From: Lachnospiraceae bacterium UBA7729
GTDB taxonomy: Bacteria > Bacillota > Clostridia > Lachnospirales > Lachnospiraceae
Reading direction: 5' to 3'
NCBI GenBank assembly: GCA_002482005.1
Contig: DLFD01000054.1
Span: 28,499-69,351 of the forward strand
Length of the DNA stretch: 40,853 nt
How positions within the stretch are numbered: the stretch's first letter is position 1; each line of letters begins with the position of its first letter. The translations under genes were made by a program, and so were the position numbers. The notes beneath the pieces were generated by a model. That model saw only the letters and a program-made list of their open reading frames with translations. It made no database searches and was not told the DNA's origin. This document shows positions 30,407-39,294 of the stretch, in pieces.

Positions 30407-31808
30407 TCGCGTCCGCGAAGATCTTCGCGCTCTTCACCATGACATCCAGGTCGACGACTTCGTCATCTCCATGCATGTGATTGTCAAATCCCTCGACCTC
30501 ACAGCCGAACGCAACACCGTTCTTCAGCTCATGGACATAGGTCCCGCCGCCGATCGCCATCGGCTTGCCTGGCTTTCCGAAATAGTGTTCATAACTTCCA
30601 AGAAGTGTCTTCACAAGCGGTGAATCTGCACTGACATAGTGGGCAGGAGTCATCTTTCCCTCTTCCATCTTCATTCCGCGCTTTGCAGCCTCGGAGCGGA
30701 CCTTCTCAGTCAGATTCTCCTCTGTTGCACAGAGAGGGGCCCTGCAATCGAAATCGGCGCTGAGATGTCCATTCTGAAGGCTCAGGACATCCAGACTGAT
30801 GGTCAGCTCTCCGCTCTCCTCATCCTTCAGATCAACTCCGAGAGCTGCTCCGTGGAAATCTCCGAACGGAAACATCTCTGCAAGTCCGCAGATGGTCCTG
30901 GTCGTCTTTGTATTCGCGAGCGGAAGCTTTGTGATCAGCATCAGAAGCGCTGTCAGAGCATTGACGGAACCATTGTCTGGCATCGCTGCATGGCCGGTCT
31001 GCCCCTTCACATGGATAACCTCACGGTCGTCCCTGACCTCCCAGGTAATGACCGCCCTGGTCTTAGCCGCGACTTCCTCTGCTGCCGCCTTGATCTGCTC
31101 TTCCTTCAGTCCATGGAAGACTGCATCTGCAGTGCCCGGAACCACATTGGACTTGGACCCTGCCTCGATTTCGAGAATACTCGGTGTCTTATAGTCTTCC
31201 GGAAGGTCCGCCTCGATCTTCTTCTCAAGACGCGCCTTCTCGATATTGATCAGCGGGAAGTTCGCATCCGGTGAAAATGTATATTCCGCCTCTTTTTCGA
31301 TTCCGTAATAATATTCCAGATCGGACGATCCGCACTCCTCATCGGACCCGCAGATCAGACGGACACCATGTTTCAGCGGAATGCCCAGCTCCTTGATTGC
31401 CCGCATCGCATAGAGAGCTGCGACAGCCGGTCCCTTGTCATCAGACGTCCCGCGGCCGTACATCAGATTGCCCTCCACCAGCGGCTCGAACGGCTGCGTC
31501 TTTGTCCAGTCCCTGGAGACCGGAACAACATCCAGATGAGCCAGCATGTCGAGAGTCTTCTCTCCCGCACCTGCAAGGTCTCCCGCAATGCAGTAGTTCT
31601 CATAGTTTCTGGTGACAAGTCCGTACTTCTCCATCAGAGCCTGCATAGCTGCGACTGCCTTTGCCGGACCTTCTCCGAAAGGCATGCCCTCTTTTGCTTC
31701 CTGCTTTGTGGAATCAATGCGGACAAGGGCTGCAATATCTTCCGTAAGCTCTTCCCTGTGGTCATCCACCCATCTGTCAAGTTTCTCCGTATATTCAGAA
31801 CGATCCAT
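30387..31808 (-). CDS. pepV: M20 family dipeptidase, PepV/Sapep-like
   Basis: A 473-residue zinc peptidase that cleaves dipeptides. Metal and catalytic motifs are visible: LAHLDVVPVS (first His/Asp), YGRGTSDDKGP (bridging Asp), LICGSDEECGSSDLEYY (catalytic Glu-Glu), FSPDANFP (Asp), and YVHELKNGVAFG near the C-terminus (last His). The region about 190-340 is the lid/dimer domain. Length matches PepV. AGGAGG lies 7 nt before the ATG. It stands alone, with its own promoter. The stop region is duplicated downstream. Confidence 0.94.
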   Translation of the reverse strand: MDRSEYTEKLDRWVDDHREELTEDIAALVRIDSTKQEAKEGMPFGEGPAKAVAAMQALMEKYGLVTRNYENYCIAGDLAGAGEKTLDMLAHLDVVPVSRDWTKTQPFEPLVEGNLMYGRGTSDDKGPAVAALYAMRAIKELGIPLKHGVRLICGSDEECGSSDLEYYYGIEKEAEYTFSPDANFPLINIEKARLEKKIEADLPEDYKTPSILEIEAGSKSNVVPGTADAVFHGLKEEQIKAAAEEVAAKTRAVITWEVRDDREVIHVKGQTGHAAMPDNGSVNALTALLMLITKLPLANTKTTRTICGLAEMFPFGDFHGAALGVDLKDEESGELTISLDVLSLQNGHLSADFDCRAPLCATEENLTEKVRSEAAKRGMKMEEGKMTPAHYVSADSPLVKTLLGSYEHYFGKPGKPMAIGGGTYVHELKNGVAFGCEVEGFDNHMHGDDEVVDLDVMVKSAKIFADAILQLCG

Positions 31809-31860
31809 GATTCTTACCTCCTAAAGATCAGAAGCCGCTGCTTCCTGATAAACAAATGTT

Positions 31861-31889
31861 ATTATAATGAAGTATGGCTGTTTTTGCAA
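31861..31889 (-). promoter_or_regulatory. Promoter of the dipeptidase gene
   Basis: On the minus strand TTGCAA (31884-31889) and TATAAT (31861-31866) are 17 bases apart. The leader is about 45 nt. Confidence 0.75.
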
Positions 31890-32024
31890 AACCACTTCAT
31901 TGCCGTACGGAAAGACCGGAAATTCATCTTCCATCATCTCTTGCTGAGGCGGGAGTATCCTTTCCTCCGTGCATCGATGAAATATGCTAAAATACTGCCA
32001 TCAGAAAGCAGGAGGCGGCGGATC

Positions 32025-33302
32025 ATGAAAAAGGAAGGCTACTATTCATCCGGACAGTTTGCAAAGCTTGCGGATGTCTCTGTCCGTACGATTCGTTTCT
32101 ACGATCGGAAAGATATTCTGAAACCTTCCTGTGTTGATGAGCATGGCGCCCGTTTCTACACCGATCAGGACCTCGCTTCCCTGCAGCAGATCCTGCTCCT
32201 GAAGTATCTGGGCTTCTCCCTGGAAGAGATCCGTGCCATGACGATCGGCGGCTCGGACTATAGTCACCTTTCCCGCATGCTGAAGGTGCAGGAGAAACTG
32301 GTTCAGGACCGCATCGAGCAGATGCAGACGGTTGCCGAGGCGATCCGTGATACGGAAGCTGAGCTTCAGCGCGGCAGCGTCAACTGGCAGAACATGCTGG
32401 ACCTGATCCACCTGACCGGCATGGAGCGCAGCCTCTCTTCCCAGTACAAAAGCGCTTCCAATCTGTCCGCCCGGATCGCTCTGCACAGTCTCTACTCGAC
32501 TGGCAGGGACGGCTGGTTCCCGTGGCTCTTCCGTCAGCTCCATCTGCGGGAAGGTATGTCCGTTCTGGAGGTCGGATGCGGGGACGGAGCCCTCTGGACT
32601 TATAACTGCAGTCTTCTCCCGGACAATGTTTCAGTCGTCCTTTCCGATATCTCGGATGGGATGATCCGGGATGTCCGCAGAAATCTGAGCCAGACGATGA
32701 CCTCTGCCGTCTTGTCCGAGCCGGACAAGGGCACCGATCTTAGATCTGCCCCGGTACAGAAAGATCCCTTGCATTCTTCCCGGACACAAAATTCTTCTTT
32801 CCGCTTTCAGGTATTCGACTGTACCCATATCCCGTTCCCGGACCATTCTTTCGACCTTGTGATCGCCAACCACGTTCTCTTCTATGTGGAAGACATCCCG
32901 CAGGCGCTCCGTGAGATCCGGCGGGTCCTGAAGCCAGGCGGACGTCTGATCTGCAGCACGTACAGCCGTCAGCACATGCATGAGATCCGGGATCTGGTAA
33001 AAGAATTCGACAGCCATATCGTCCTGTCAAGAGATAGCCTGTACGAAAACTTCGGACTTGAGAATGGAAGAGACATCCTGAGCCAGGTCTTTCCAGTCTC
33101 CGGGATCACCCTGCGCCGGCATGAAGATTCCCTGGAGATCACCGATTCCCAGCCGCTTGTCGAATACATCCTCTCCTGCCACGGCAACCAGAATCAATAT
33201 CTGGTCGACCGCTATAAAGAATTCCACTCATTCGTGGAAGAGAAAGTAAAGTCGTCCTTCCATGTAACAAAAGATGCGGGAATTTTCGAGTGTTACGTAT
33301 AA
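32025..33302 (+). CDS. MerR-type regulator fused to a SAM methyltransferase
   Basis: A 425-residue fusion. Residues 5-75 are a MerR winged helix (SSGQFAKLADVSVRTIRFYDRKDILKPS in parts, then YLGFSLEEIRAM). Residues 80-118 form the dimer coiled coil. NWQNMLDLIHLTGM at 120-133 is a TipA-like junction. Residues about 165-345 are a class I methyltransferase: SVLEVGCGDGALW at 179-191 (SAM loop), VVLSDISDGMI (acidic loop), VIANHVLFYVEDIPQAL and LKPGGRLICSTYS. The fusion suggests that it senses or modifies a small molecule. AGGAGG lies about 8 nt before the ATG; the open frame upstream of 32025 has no ribosome binding site. A MerR-type promoter lies just after its stop. Confidence 0.9.
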   Translation: MKKEGYYSSGQFAKLADVSVRTIRFYDRKDILKPSCVDEHGARFYTDQDLASLQQILLLKYLGFSLEEIRAMTIGGSDYSHLSRMLKVQEKLVQDRIEQMQTVAEAIRDTEAELQRGSVNWQNMLDLIHLTGMERSLSSQYKSASNLSARIALHSLYSTGRDGWFPWLFRQLHLREGMSVLEVGCGDGALWTYNCSLLPDNVSVVLSDISDGMIRDVRRNLSQTMTSAVLSEPDKGTDLRSAPVQKDPLHSSRTQNSSFRFQVFDCTHIPFPDHSFDLVIANHVLFYVEDIPQALREIRRVLKPGGRLICSTYSRQHMHEIRDLVKEFDSHIVLSRDSLYENFGLENGRDILSQVFPVSGITLRRHEDSLEITDSQPLVEYILSCHGNQNQYLVDRYKEFHSFVEEKVKSSFHVTKDAGIFECYV

Positions 33303-33336
33303 TTTCCAAAATATTTTGGTTTCTTATCATTCCTGC

Positions 33337-33367
33337 TTGAAGGTGACGTAACGTCACCTTATATAGT
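33337..33367 (+). promoter_or_regulatory. MerR-type promoter/operator before the rhamnose operon
   Basis: TTGAAG (33337-33342) and TATAGT (33362-33367) are separated by 19 bases, the long spacer typical of MerR-controlled promoters. The spacer region is a palindrome with 9-nt arms AAGGTGACG and CGTCACCTT around TAA (33341-33361). ACGTnACGT-type cores are known for several MerR relatives. An alternative -10, TTATAT at 33359, would give a 16-base spacer. No T-run follows, so a terminator is less likely. Confidence 0.65.
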
Positions 33368-33439
33368 AAGCATGAGGATTCTGATATCTTTGCATCCAAG
33401 TGCTTCATGGATCTATCGATCAGAAAGGAGATCTGACCT

Positions 33440-34336
33440 ATGAAGGGAATCATTCTTGCCGGCGGATCAGGAACACGTCTCTATCCGCTTACGATGGTCA
33501 CCTCGAAACAGCTTCTGCCGATCTACGACAAACCGATGATCTACTATCCCATGTCTGTCCTCATGTCGGCAGGCATCCGGGAGATCCTGATCATCTCCAC
33601 ACCGCAGGATACCCCTCGTTTCCGGGAGCTTCTCGGAGACGGTCACCAGTTCGGTGTCCATCTGAACTATGCGGTGCAGCCGAGTCCGGATGGACTTGCC
33701 CAGGCATTCATCATCGGAAAGGAGTTCATCGGGACCGACGAAGTCACGATGATCCTCGGGGATAACATTTTCTTCGGTCATGGACTCAGGAAGAGGATGA
33801 AGGCCGCGATCAAAAACGCCGAGAGCGGCAAGGGCGCCACTGTATTCGGCTACTATGTCGATGATCCGGAGCGGTTCGGGATCGTCTCCTTCAACAAGGA
33901 AGGAAAGGCAGTCACCATCGAGGAGAAGCCAAAGAAACCCAGGAGCAACTACTGTGTCACTGGTCTGTATGTATACGATAACCGGGTCGTACAGTATGCC
34001 CATGGCCTGAAGCCATCCGCAAGAGGCGAACTTGAGATCACCGACCTGAACCGGATCTATCTGGAAAGCGGCGATCTGAATGTTGAGATCCTCGGACAGG
34101 GATTTACCTGGCTCGACACCGGTACCCACGAATCTCTTGTGGACGCTACCAACTTCGTGAAGACTGTCGAGCAGCATGAACATCGCAAGATCGCCTGCCT
34201 GGAAGAGATTGCCTACAATAACGGCTGGATCTCCAGAGAGGAAGTCATGAAGGTCTATGAGGTTCTCAGGAAGAACCAGTACGGTCAGTACCTGAAGGAC
34301 GTTCTCGATGGAAAGTTTCTGGACAAAGCTCAGTAA
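33440..34336 (+). CDS. rfbA: Glucose-1-phosphate thymidylyltransferase
   Basis: A 298-residue RmlA. It makes dTDP-glucose from glucose-1-phosphate and dTTP, the first step to dTDP-L-rhamnose. Motifs are KGIILAGGSGTRLYPLTMVT with the nucleotide-binding loop, SKQLLPIYDKPMIYYPMSVL, MILGDNIFFGHGL, EEKPKKPRSNYCVTGLYVYD and GFTWLDTGTHESLVDA. AAGGAG lies 9 nt before the ATG. First of four rhamnose genes. Confidence 0.97.
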   Translation: MKGIILAGGSGTRLYPLTMVTSKQLLPIYDKPMIYYPMSVLMSAGIREILIISTPQDTPRFRELLGDGHQFGVHLNYAVQPSPDGLAQAFIIGKEFIGTDEVTMILGDNIFFGHGLRKRMKAAIKNAESGKGATVFGYYVDDPERFGIVSFNKEGKAVTIEEKPKKPRSNYCVTGLYVYDNRVVQYAHGLKPSARGELEITDLNRIYLESGDLNVEILGQGFTWLDTGTHESLVDATNFVKTVEQHEHRKIACLEEIAYNNGWISREEVMKVYEVLRKNQYGQYLKDVLDGKFLDKAQ

Positions 34337-34354
34337 ACAGAGAAAGGAATCTTT

Positions 34355-35383
34355 ATGACTATTATCGTTACCGGAGGAGCCGGGTTCATCGGTTCCAACT
34401 TCATCTTCCACATGATGAAGGCACACCCTGACTACAGGATCGTCTGTCTCGACTGCCTGACCTACGCAGGGAACATATCCACCCTGAAGGATGTAATGGA
34501 CAAGCCGAACTTCCGCTTCGTCAAGGAGTCCATCACCGACCGGGACGCTGTCTACAGGCTCTTCGAGGAGGAGCATCCGGACATCGTCGTTAACTTTGCG
34601 GCTGAAAGTCATGTTGACCGCTCCATCGTTGATCCGGACATCTTTCTGGAGACCAATGTGCATGGCACCACGATTCTGATGGATGCCTGCAGAAAGTACG
34701 GCATCAGACGTTTCCATCAGGTTTCCACGGATGAAGTCTACGGAGATCTTCCGCTGGACCGCCCGGACCTCTTCTTCCATGAGGATACCCCGATCCACAC
34801 CTCCAGCCCGTACTCCAGCTCCAAGGCTTCCGCTGACCTCTTCGTCATGGCATACCACAGAACCTACGGACTTCCGGTCACCATCTCCAGATGCTCCAAC
34901 AACTACGGTCCTTACCAGTTTCCTGAGAAGCTGATCCCGCTCATGTTCATCAACGCTGAGAACGACAAGCCGCTTCCGGTCTACGGAGAAGGTCAGAATG
35001 TCCGCGACTGGCTCTATGTCGAGGACCACTGCCGGGCAATCGATCTGATCATCCACAAGGGACGCGACGGCGAGGTCTACAACGTCGGCGGCCACAACGA
35101 GATGCACAACATCGATATCGTCAGGCTGATCTGCGATGCGACGGGCAAGCCTTACTCTCTCATCCGGCATGTCGAGGACCGCAAGGGCCATGACAGGCGT
35201 TATGCCATCGATCCCACCAAGATCCATAATGAGCTGGGCTGGCTGCCGGAGACCAGATTCGCGGATGGCATCAGGATGACTATCGACTGGTACAAGACCC
35301 ACGAAGACTGGTGGAAACCAATCATCTCCGGTGAGTATCAGAACTACTACGAGAAGATGTACGGCAGCCGCAGGACTGTCTGA
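34355..35383 (+). CDS. rfbB: dTDP-glucose 4,6-dehydratase
   Basis: A 342-residue RmlB of the extended SDR family. It forms dTDP-4-keto-6-deoxyglucose. Seen are VTGGAGFIGSNFIFHMM (NAD loop), NFAAESHVDRSI, VSTDEVYGDLP (the Thr-Asp-Glu catalytic set), SPYSSSKASADLFVMAYHRTYG (catalytic Tyr-x3-Lys) and GEGQNVRDWLYVEDHC. AAAGGAA lies 6 nt before the ATG, 18 bp after rfbA. Confidence 0.97.
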   Translation: MTIIVTGGAGFIGSNFIFHMMKAHPDYRIVCLDCLTYAGNISTLKDVMDKPNFRFVKESITDRDAVYRLFEEEHPDIVVNFAAESHVDRSIVDPDIFLETNVHGTTILMDACRKYGIRRFHQVSTDEVYGDLPLDRPDLFFHEDTPIHTSSPYSSSKASADLFVMAYHRTYGLPVTISRCSNNYGPYQFPEKLIPLMFINAENDKPLPVYGEGQNVRDWLYVEDHCRAIDLIIHKGRDGEVYNVGGHNEMHNIDIVRLICDATGKPYSLIRHVEDRKGHDRRYAIDPTKIHNELGWLPETRFADGIRMTIDWYKTHEDWWKPIISGEYQNYYEKMYGSRRTV

Positions 35384-35422
35384 CTTGTTAAGGAAACAGC
35401 TGATATCAGAAAGGCGCTATTC

Positions 35423-36499
35423 ATGAAAGTTTTGGTTACAGGTGTCGGCGGGCAGCTGGGACATGACGTGATGAACGAGCTTGCAAAGCGCGGCTATGAA
35501 GGAGTCGGATCCGACATCCAGCCGGAATATGCAGGTGTTCAGGACGGTACCGCCGTCACAAAGATGCCGTATCTCTCACTTGATATCACCGACAGGGATG
35601 CAGTCCTCGCTGCTGCAGAGTCCCTGAAACCGGATGTGATCGTCCACTGTGCAGCATGGACGGCAGTCGACCTTGCAGAAGACGATGACAAAGTCGCCAA
35701 AGTACGCGCCGTCAATGTCGGCGGTACCCAGAACATGGCGGACGCGGCGAAGATGCTTGGCTGCAAGATGGTCTATCTCTCCACCGACTATGTCTTCGAC
35801 GGCCAGGGGACCGACCCATGGGAACCGGACTTCAAGGGCTACAGGCCGCTGAACGTCTACGGCCAGACCAAGCTGGACGGTGAGCTCGCCGTATCGAACA
35901 CGATCGATAAATACTTTATCGTACGCATCGCATGGGTCTTCGGGAAGAACGGCAAAAACTACATCAAGACCATGCTCAGCATCGGAAAGAATCACGATGA
36001 ACTTCGGATCGTCTGTGACCAGATCGGAACTCCGACCTATACCTTCGATCTTGCATCGCTTCTTGTCGATATGATTGAGACTGAAAAGTACGGCTACTAT
36101 CACGCGACCAACGCTGAGATCCCTGCATCGGAAGGTGGATACTACATAGATGGGACCAGATACGATCAGGCAGCCGGAAAAACATTTACAGCAAGGGATG
36201 GCTCCATCCATGATGGGTCTGAAGCAGTCTATACAAAGGAAGGCACGAAGACCGGCTATATCAGCTGGTACGATTTCTCCCGCGAGATCTTCCGTCAGGC
36301 AGCTGCTCTGGGACATCCCGAATACGATGAAGCACATCTGAAGCTTACTCCGGTCACAGCCGAAGAATACGGCCTCTCAAAGGCAAAACGGCCATTCAAC
36401 AGCCGTCTGGACAAGCGCAAGCTGGCGAAAAACGGCTTCAATCCTCTTCCGGACTGGAGGGATGCCGTAAGAAGGTACCTGAAAGAACTGGGCTTCTGA
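35423..36499 (+). CDS. rfbD: dTDP-4-dehydrorhamnose reductase, enlarged
   Basis: A 358-residue RmlD. It reduces dTDP-4-keto-rhamnose with NADPH in the last step. Seen are KVLVTGVGGQLGHDVMNEL, HCAAWTAVDLAEDD, VYLSTDYVFDGQ, PLNVYGQTKLDGE with the Tyr-x3-Lys pair, and RIAWVFGKNGKNYIKTML. Usual RmlD proteins have about 280-300 residues. The extra length is mainly a block near 233-275 (GGYYIDGTRYDQAAGKTFTA, then DGSEAVYTKEGTKTGYIS) placed between the sugar-binding strand and YDFSREIF. RBS is AAAGG, 40 bp after rfbB. Confidence 0.95.
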   Translation: MKVLVTGVGGQLGHDVMNELAKRGYEGVGSDIQPEYAGVQDGTAVTKMPYLSLDITDRDAVLAAAESLKPDVIVHCAAWTAVDLAEDDDKVAKVRAVNVGGTQNMADAAKMLGCKMVYLSTDYVFDGQGTDPWEPDFKGYRPLNVYGQTKLDGELAVSNTIDKYFIVRIAWVFGKNGKNYIKTMLSIGKNHDELRIVCDQIGTPTYTFDLASLLVDMIETEKYGYYHATNAEIPASEGGYYIDGTRYDQAAGKTFTARDGSIHDGSEAVYTKEGTKTGYISWYDFSREIFRQAAALGHPEYDEAHLKLTPVTAEEYGLSKAKRPFNSRLDKRKLAKNGFNPLPDWRDAVRRYLKELGF

Positions 36500-36594
36500 G
36501 ACGGTACCCGCAGGATTCACAGATTCCTTCTCTTCTCCGCGAAACAGCATGGCAGGCAGGAGGGTGAACGGAAAACAGGAAAGGGTTGATAGAT

Positions 36595-37212
36595 ATGGGA
36601 CAGATCAATGTAACAAAAGCTCCGATCGACGGACTCTATACGATCGAACCGACCGTACACGGAGACCGCCGCGGATATTTCACGGAAACATACAATCAGA
36701 GGGACATGCATGAGGCAGGTCTCGATATGGTATTCGTCCAGGACAATCAGTCCTCCTCCACAAAAGGGGTTCTCAGAGGACTTCACTTCCAGAAACAGCA
36801 TCCGCAGGGCAAGCTGGTGCGCTGCATCCGTGGATCCGTCTTTGATGTGGCAGTCGACCTCAGGGAAGGAAGCCGCACATTCGGACAGTGGTATGGAGTC
36901 GAGCTTTCGGAGGAAAACCATCTCCAGTTCTACATCTCAGAGGGGTTTGCACACGGCTTCCTGGTACTCTCCGATGAAGCAGAATTCTGCTATAAGGTCA
37001 CGGATTTCTATACTCCGGGCGACGAAGGCGGGATCGCATGGAATGACCCGGCGATCGGGATCCGCTGGCCGCATGTGATCGGCGAATATCCTGGATCCGG
37101 CAATGCATCGGGTTACCGCCTCGACGACGGAACACCACTGAACCTCAACGAACGTGACCAGAACTTCGGCGTACTGGCAGATACGTTCCACTTCCAGAAG
37201 GGATCACTGTAA
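36595..37212 (+). CDS. rfbC: dTDP-4-dehydrorhamnose 3,5-epimerase
   Basis: A 205-residue cupin-fold epimerase (RmlC), acting between RmlB and RmlD. Motifs are DRRGYFTETYNQRDM, FVQDNQSSSTKGVLRGLHFQ (catalytic His), GKLVRCIRGSVFDVAVDLREGS in parts, FYISEGFAHGFLVLSDEAEFCYK in parts (Tyr acid), and GGIAWNDPAIGIRWP. The ATG at 36595 has GGAAAGGG 9 nt upstream; TTG at 36586 is a weak alternative. It ends the rhamnose operon. The gap of 95 bp after rfbD shows no terminator. Confidence 0.96.
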   Translation: MGQINVTKAPIDGLYTIEPTVHGDRRGYFTETYNQRDMHEAGLDMVFVQDNQSSSTKGVLRGLHFQKQHPQGKLVRCIRGSVFDVAVDLREGSRTFGQWYGVELSEENHLQFYISEGFAHGFLVLSDEAEFCYKVTDFYTPGDEGGIAWNDPAIGIRWPHVIGEYPGSGNASGYRLDDGTPLNLNERDQNFGVLADTFHFQKGSL

Positions 37213-37225
37213 AGACGCCCAGGAA

Positions 37226-37306
37226 AGGTGTGAAAACACCAATCATCACCGGGAAAAATCAGGAAAGCGCCAGGCCTGGCGGATGATTCGCTGACCTGAC
37301 GCTTTT
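37226..37306. terminator. Convergent terminator region between rfbC and glmS
   Basis: A small hairpin GGTGT-GAAA-ACACC lies at 37227-37240. A larger one at 37264-37306 pairs AAAGCG and CAGG with CCTG and CGCTTT, followed by TTTCC on the plus strand and by TTTCCTGATTTTT on the minus strand. Confidence 0.6.
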
Positions 37307-37331
37307 TCCTGGTCCTTCTCCTGATCCGTCT

Positions 37332-39185
37332 TTACTCGACCGTCACGGACTTGGCCAGATTCCTCGGCTTATCCACATCCAGACCTTTCGCACAGGATAC
37401 ATAATATCCCAGAAGCTGCAGCGGGATGATCGCAAGCGACGTTGTGAAATGTTCATCTGTCTTCGGTACGTACACGGTGAAATTGACCGTATCCTCGATG
37501 CTGTAATTGCCGTAGGTGGTGAGTCCCATCAGATAGCCTCCGCGGCTTCCGACCTCCACCATGTTCGAGCGGGTCTTCTCGAACAGCTTTGACTGAGTCA
37601 TGACCCCTACGACCAGAGTTCCCTTCTCGATCAGGGAGATGGTCCCGTGCTTCAGCTCGCCGGCTGCATAAGCCTCAGAATGGATGTAGCTGATCTCCTT
37701 CATCTTCAGGGAGCCTTCCAGGCTGATCGCATAGTCAAGGCCGCGTCCGATGAAGAACATATCCTGAGCTCCTGCAAACTTGGCTGCAAACCACTGGATC
37801 CTGTCCTTATCATTCAGGACCTGCTGAATCTTCCCCGGAAGTGTCTGCATCTCCTGCAGCATATAAGAAGCCTTCTCCTCCGTGATCTCGCCCCGCACCC
37901 TGGCAGCCTCGATCGCAAGGATATAGCTGGCGATCAGCTGCGTCGAATATGCCTTTGTGGTTGCAACCGCGATCTCCGGTCCTGCCAGCGTATACATGAC
38001 GTGGCCCGCTTCTCTCGCGATCGTGGAACCGACTACATTGACGATCGCAAGGGTCGGAACCCCCTTCTCCTTCGCAAGCCTGAGGGCCGCCAGAGAATCT
38101 GCCGTCTCACCTGACTGTGAGATGATCACAACCAGCGAATCCTGGCGCAGCTTCGGGTCCCGATAGCGGAACTCGCTCGCAAGGCTTGTCTCAACATGGA
38201 TCGAAGTAAGATCTTCGATCACATAGCCTGCGGCAACTCCCACATGATAGGCACTTCCGCACGCCACAAAATAGATCTGGTCCAGCGACTTCAGGAAATC
38301 ATCCGTGATCCCTGCCTCTGAGAGATCGATCTTCCCTTCCTTCACATAAGCATTGATGGTATCCTGAACAGCCTTCGGCTGCTCATGGATCTCCTTGATC
38401 ATGAAATGTTCGTAGCCGCCTTTTTCTGCTGCCTTGGTGTCCCACTTGATCTCAACAGGCTCTTTCTGTACCGGGTCCTTGTCGATATTGTAGAATTCGA
38501 TGGAATCCTTTTTCAGGCACGCGATCTCCAGATTGTCCAGATAATAGACGGACCTTGTGTACTTCATGATCGGTGTCACGTCCGAAGCGATAAAGGTTCC
38601 CTCAGCATCCTTGCCTTCCGACTTGCCGACGACAAGCGGGCTGTCCTTGCGGACGGCATAAAGTTCGCCCGGACGGTCCTTGAAGAGGATCCCCAGGGAA
38701 TAACTGCCGCGGACACGGACCATCATCCTTGCGATCGCCTCGATCGGGTTCTTTCCGTACTTATTGTAATAGTAATGGATCAGCTTGGCTGCGACTTCGG
38801 TATCCGTCTCCGAATAGAAAGTATAGCCGCTCTTCAGAAGCTTCTCCTTAATCTGAACATAGTTTTCAATGATCCCGTTATGAACAAGGACGATCTCCCT
38901 GTCATCGCTGCAGTGGGGATGTGCATTGGTCTCCGAGGGAGCTCCGTGGGTTGCCCATCTGGTATGACCGATCCCGATAGTCCCGCGCATCGCACGGCCA
39001 GCATCTGTCTTCTCTGCAAGGATCTTCAGTCTTCCCTTTGCCTTGACGATATCAATATTCCCGGTCTCATCATTCACGATCGCAAGGCCGGCAGAATCAT
39101 ATCCTCTGTATTCAAGTTTGGACAGACCCTCCAGAAGCAGAGGCGCTGCCTGTGCGATGCCGTTATACCCGACAATTCCACACAT
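37332..39185 (-). CDS. glmS: Glutamine-fructose-6-phosphate aminotransferase
   Basis: A 617-residue GlmS. It makes glucosamine-6-phosphate, the first step to UDP-GlcNAc for the cell wall. The N-terminal glutaminase has MCGIVGYNG (Cys2 nucleophile), GHTRWATHGAPSETNAHPH and VHNGIIENY. The isomerase half has two SIS domains (SQSGETADSLAALRLAKEKG and FFIGRGLDYAISLEGSLKMKEISYIHSEAYAAGELKHG in parts), ending DVDKPRNLAKSVTVE. AGGAGG lies upstream of the ATG. The leader is only about 30 nt, so no glmS ribozyme is present. Confidence 0.98.
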   Translation of the reverse strand: MCGIVGYNGIAQAAPLLLEGLSKLEYRGYDSAGLAIVNDETGNIDIVKAKGRLKILAEKTDAGRAMRGTIGIGHTRWATHGAPSETNAHPHCSDDREIVLVHNGIIENYVQIKEKLLKSGYTFYSETDTEVAAKLIHYYYNKYGKNPIEAIARMMVRVRGSYSLGILFKDRPGELYAVRKDSPLVVGKSEGKDAEGTFIASDVTPIMKYTRSVYYLDNLEIACLKKDSIEFYNIDKDPVQKEPVEIKWDTKAAEKGGYEHFMIKEIHEQPKAVQDTINAYVKEGKIDLSEAGITDDFLKSLDQIYFVACGSAYHVGVAAGYVIEDLTSIHVETSLASEFRYRDPKLRQDSLVVIISQSGETADSLAALRLAKEKGVPTLAIVNVVGSTIAREAGHVMYTLAGPEIAVATTKAYSTQLIASYILAIEAARVRGEITEEKASYMLQEMQTLPGKIQQVLNDKDRIQWFAAKFAGAQDMFFIGRGLDYAISLEGSLKMKEISYIHSEAYAAGELKHGTISLIEKGTLVVGVMTQSKLFEKTRSNMVEVGSRGGYLMGLTTYGNYSIEDTVNFTVYVPKTDEHFTTSLAIIPLQLLGYYVSCAKGLDVDKPRNLAKSVTVE

Positions 39186-39223
39186 ATTTTTGAATCCTCC
39201 TGATTATTCTTCAAATACACTTC

Positions 39224-39252
39224 ATGATACATGAAACTATGGCAGGTGTCAA
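39224..39252 (-). promoter_or_regulatory. Promoter of glmS
   Basis: On the minus strand TTGACA (39247-39252) and TATCAT (39224-39229) are 17 bases apart. The start of transcription near 39217 leaves no room for a ribozyme. Confidence 0.75.
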
Positions 39253-39273
39253 AATTCTGTCTTTTTATACTAC

Positions 39274-39289
39274 CTGCAGATATCTGCAG
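39274..39289. repeat. 16-bp perfect palindrome upstream of glmS
   Basis: CTGCAGATATCTGCAG lies 22 bp upstream of the glmS -35 and 5 bp upstream of the end of the alaX transcript direction. No T-run follows on either strand, so an operator is more likely than a terminator. Confidence 0.5.
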
Positions 39290-39294
39290 CAAGA

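Noticed and set aside
33341..33361. Palindrome as terminator of the merR-methyltransferase gene
   Set aside because: No T-run follows on the plus strand, and the palindrome sits exactly between a -35 and a -10 with MerR-type spacing, which fits a promoter better.
39186..39294. glmS ribozyme
   Set aside because: The glmS-alaX gap is only 109 bp and the promoter within it leaves about 30 nt of leader, too short for the ribozyme core.
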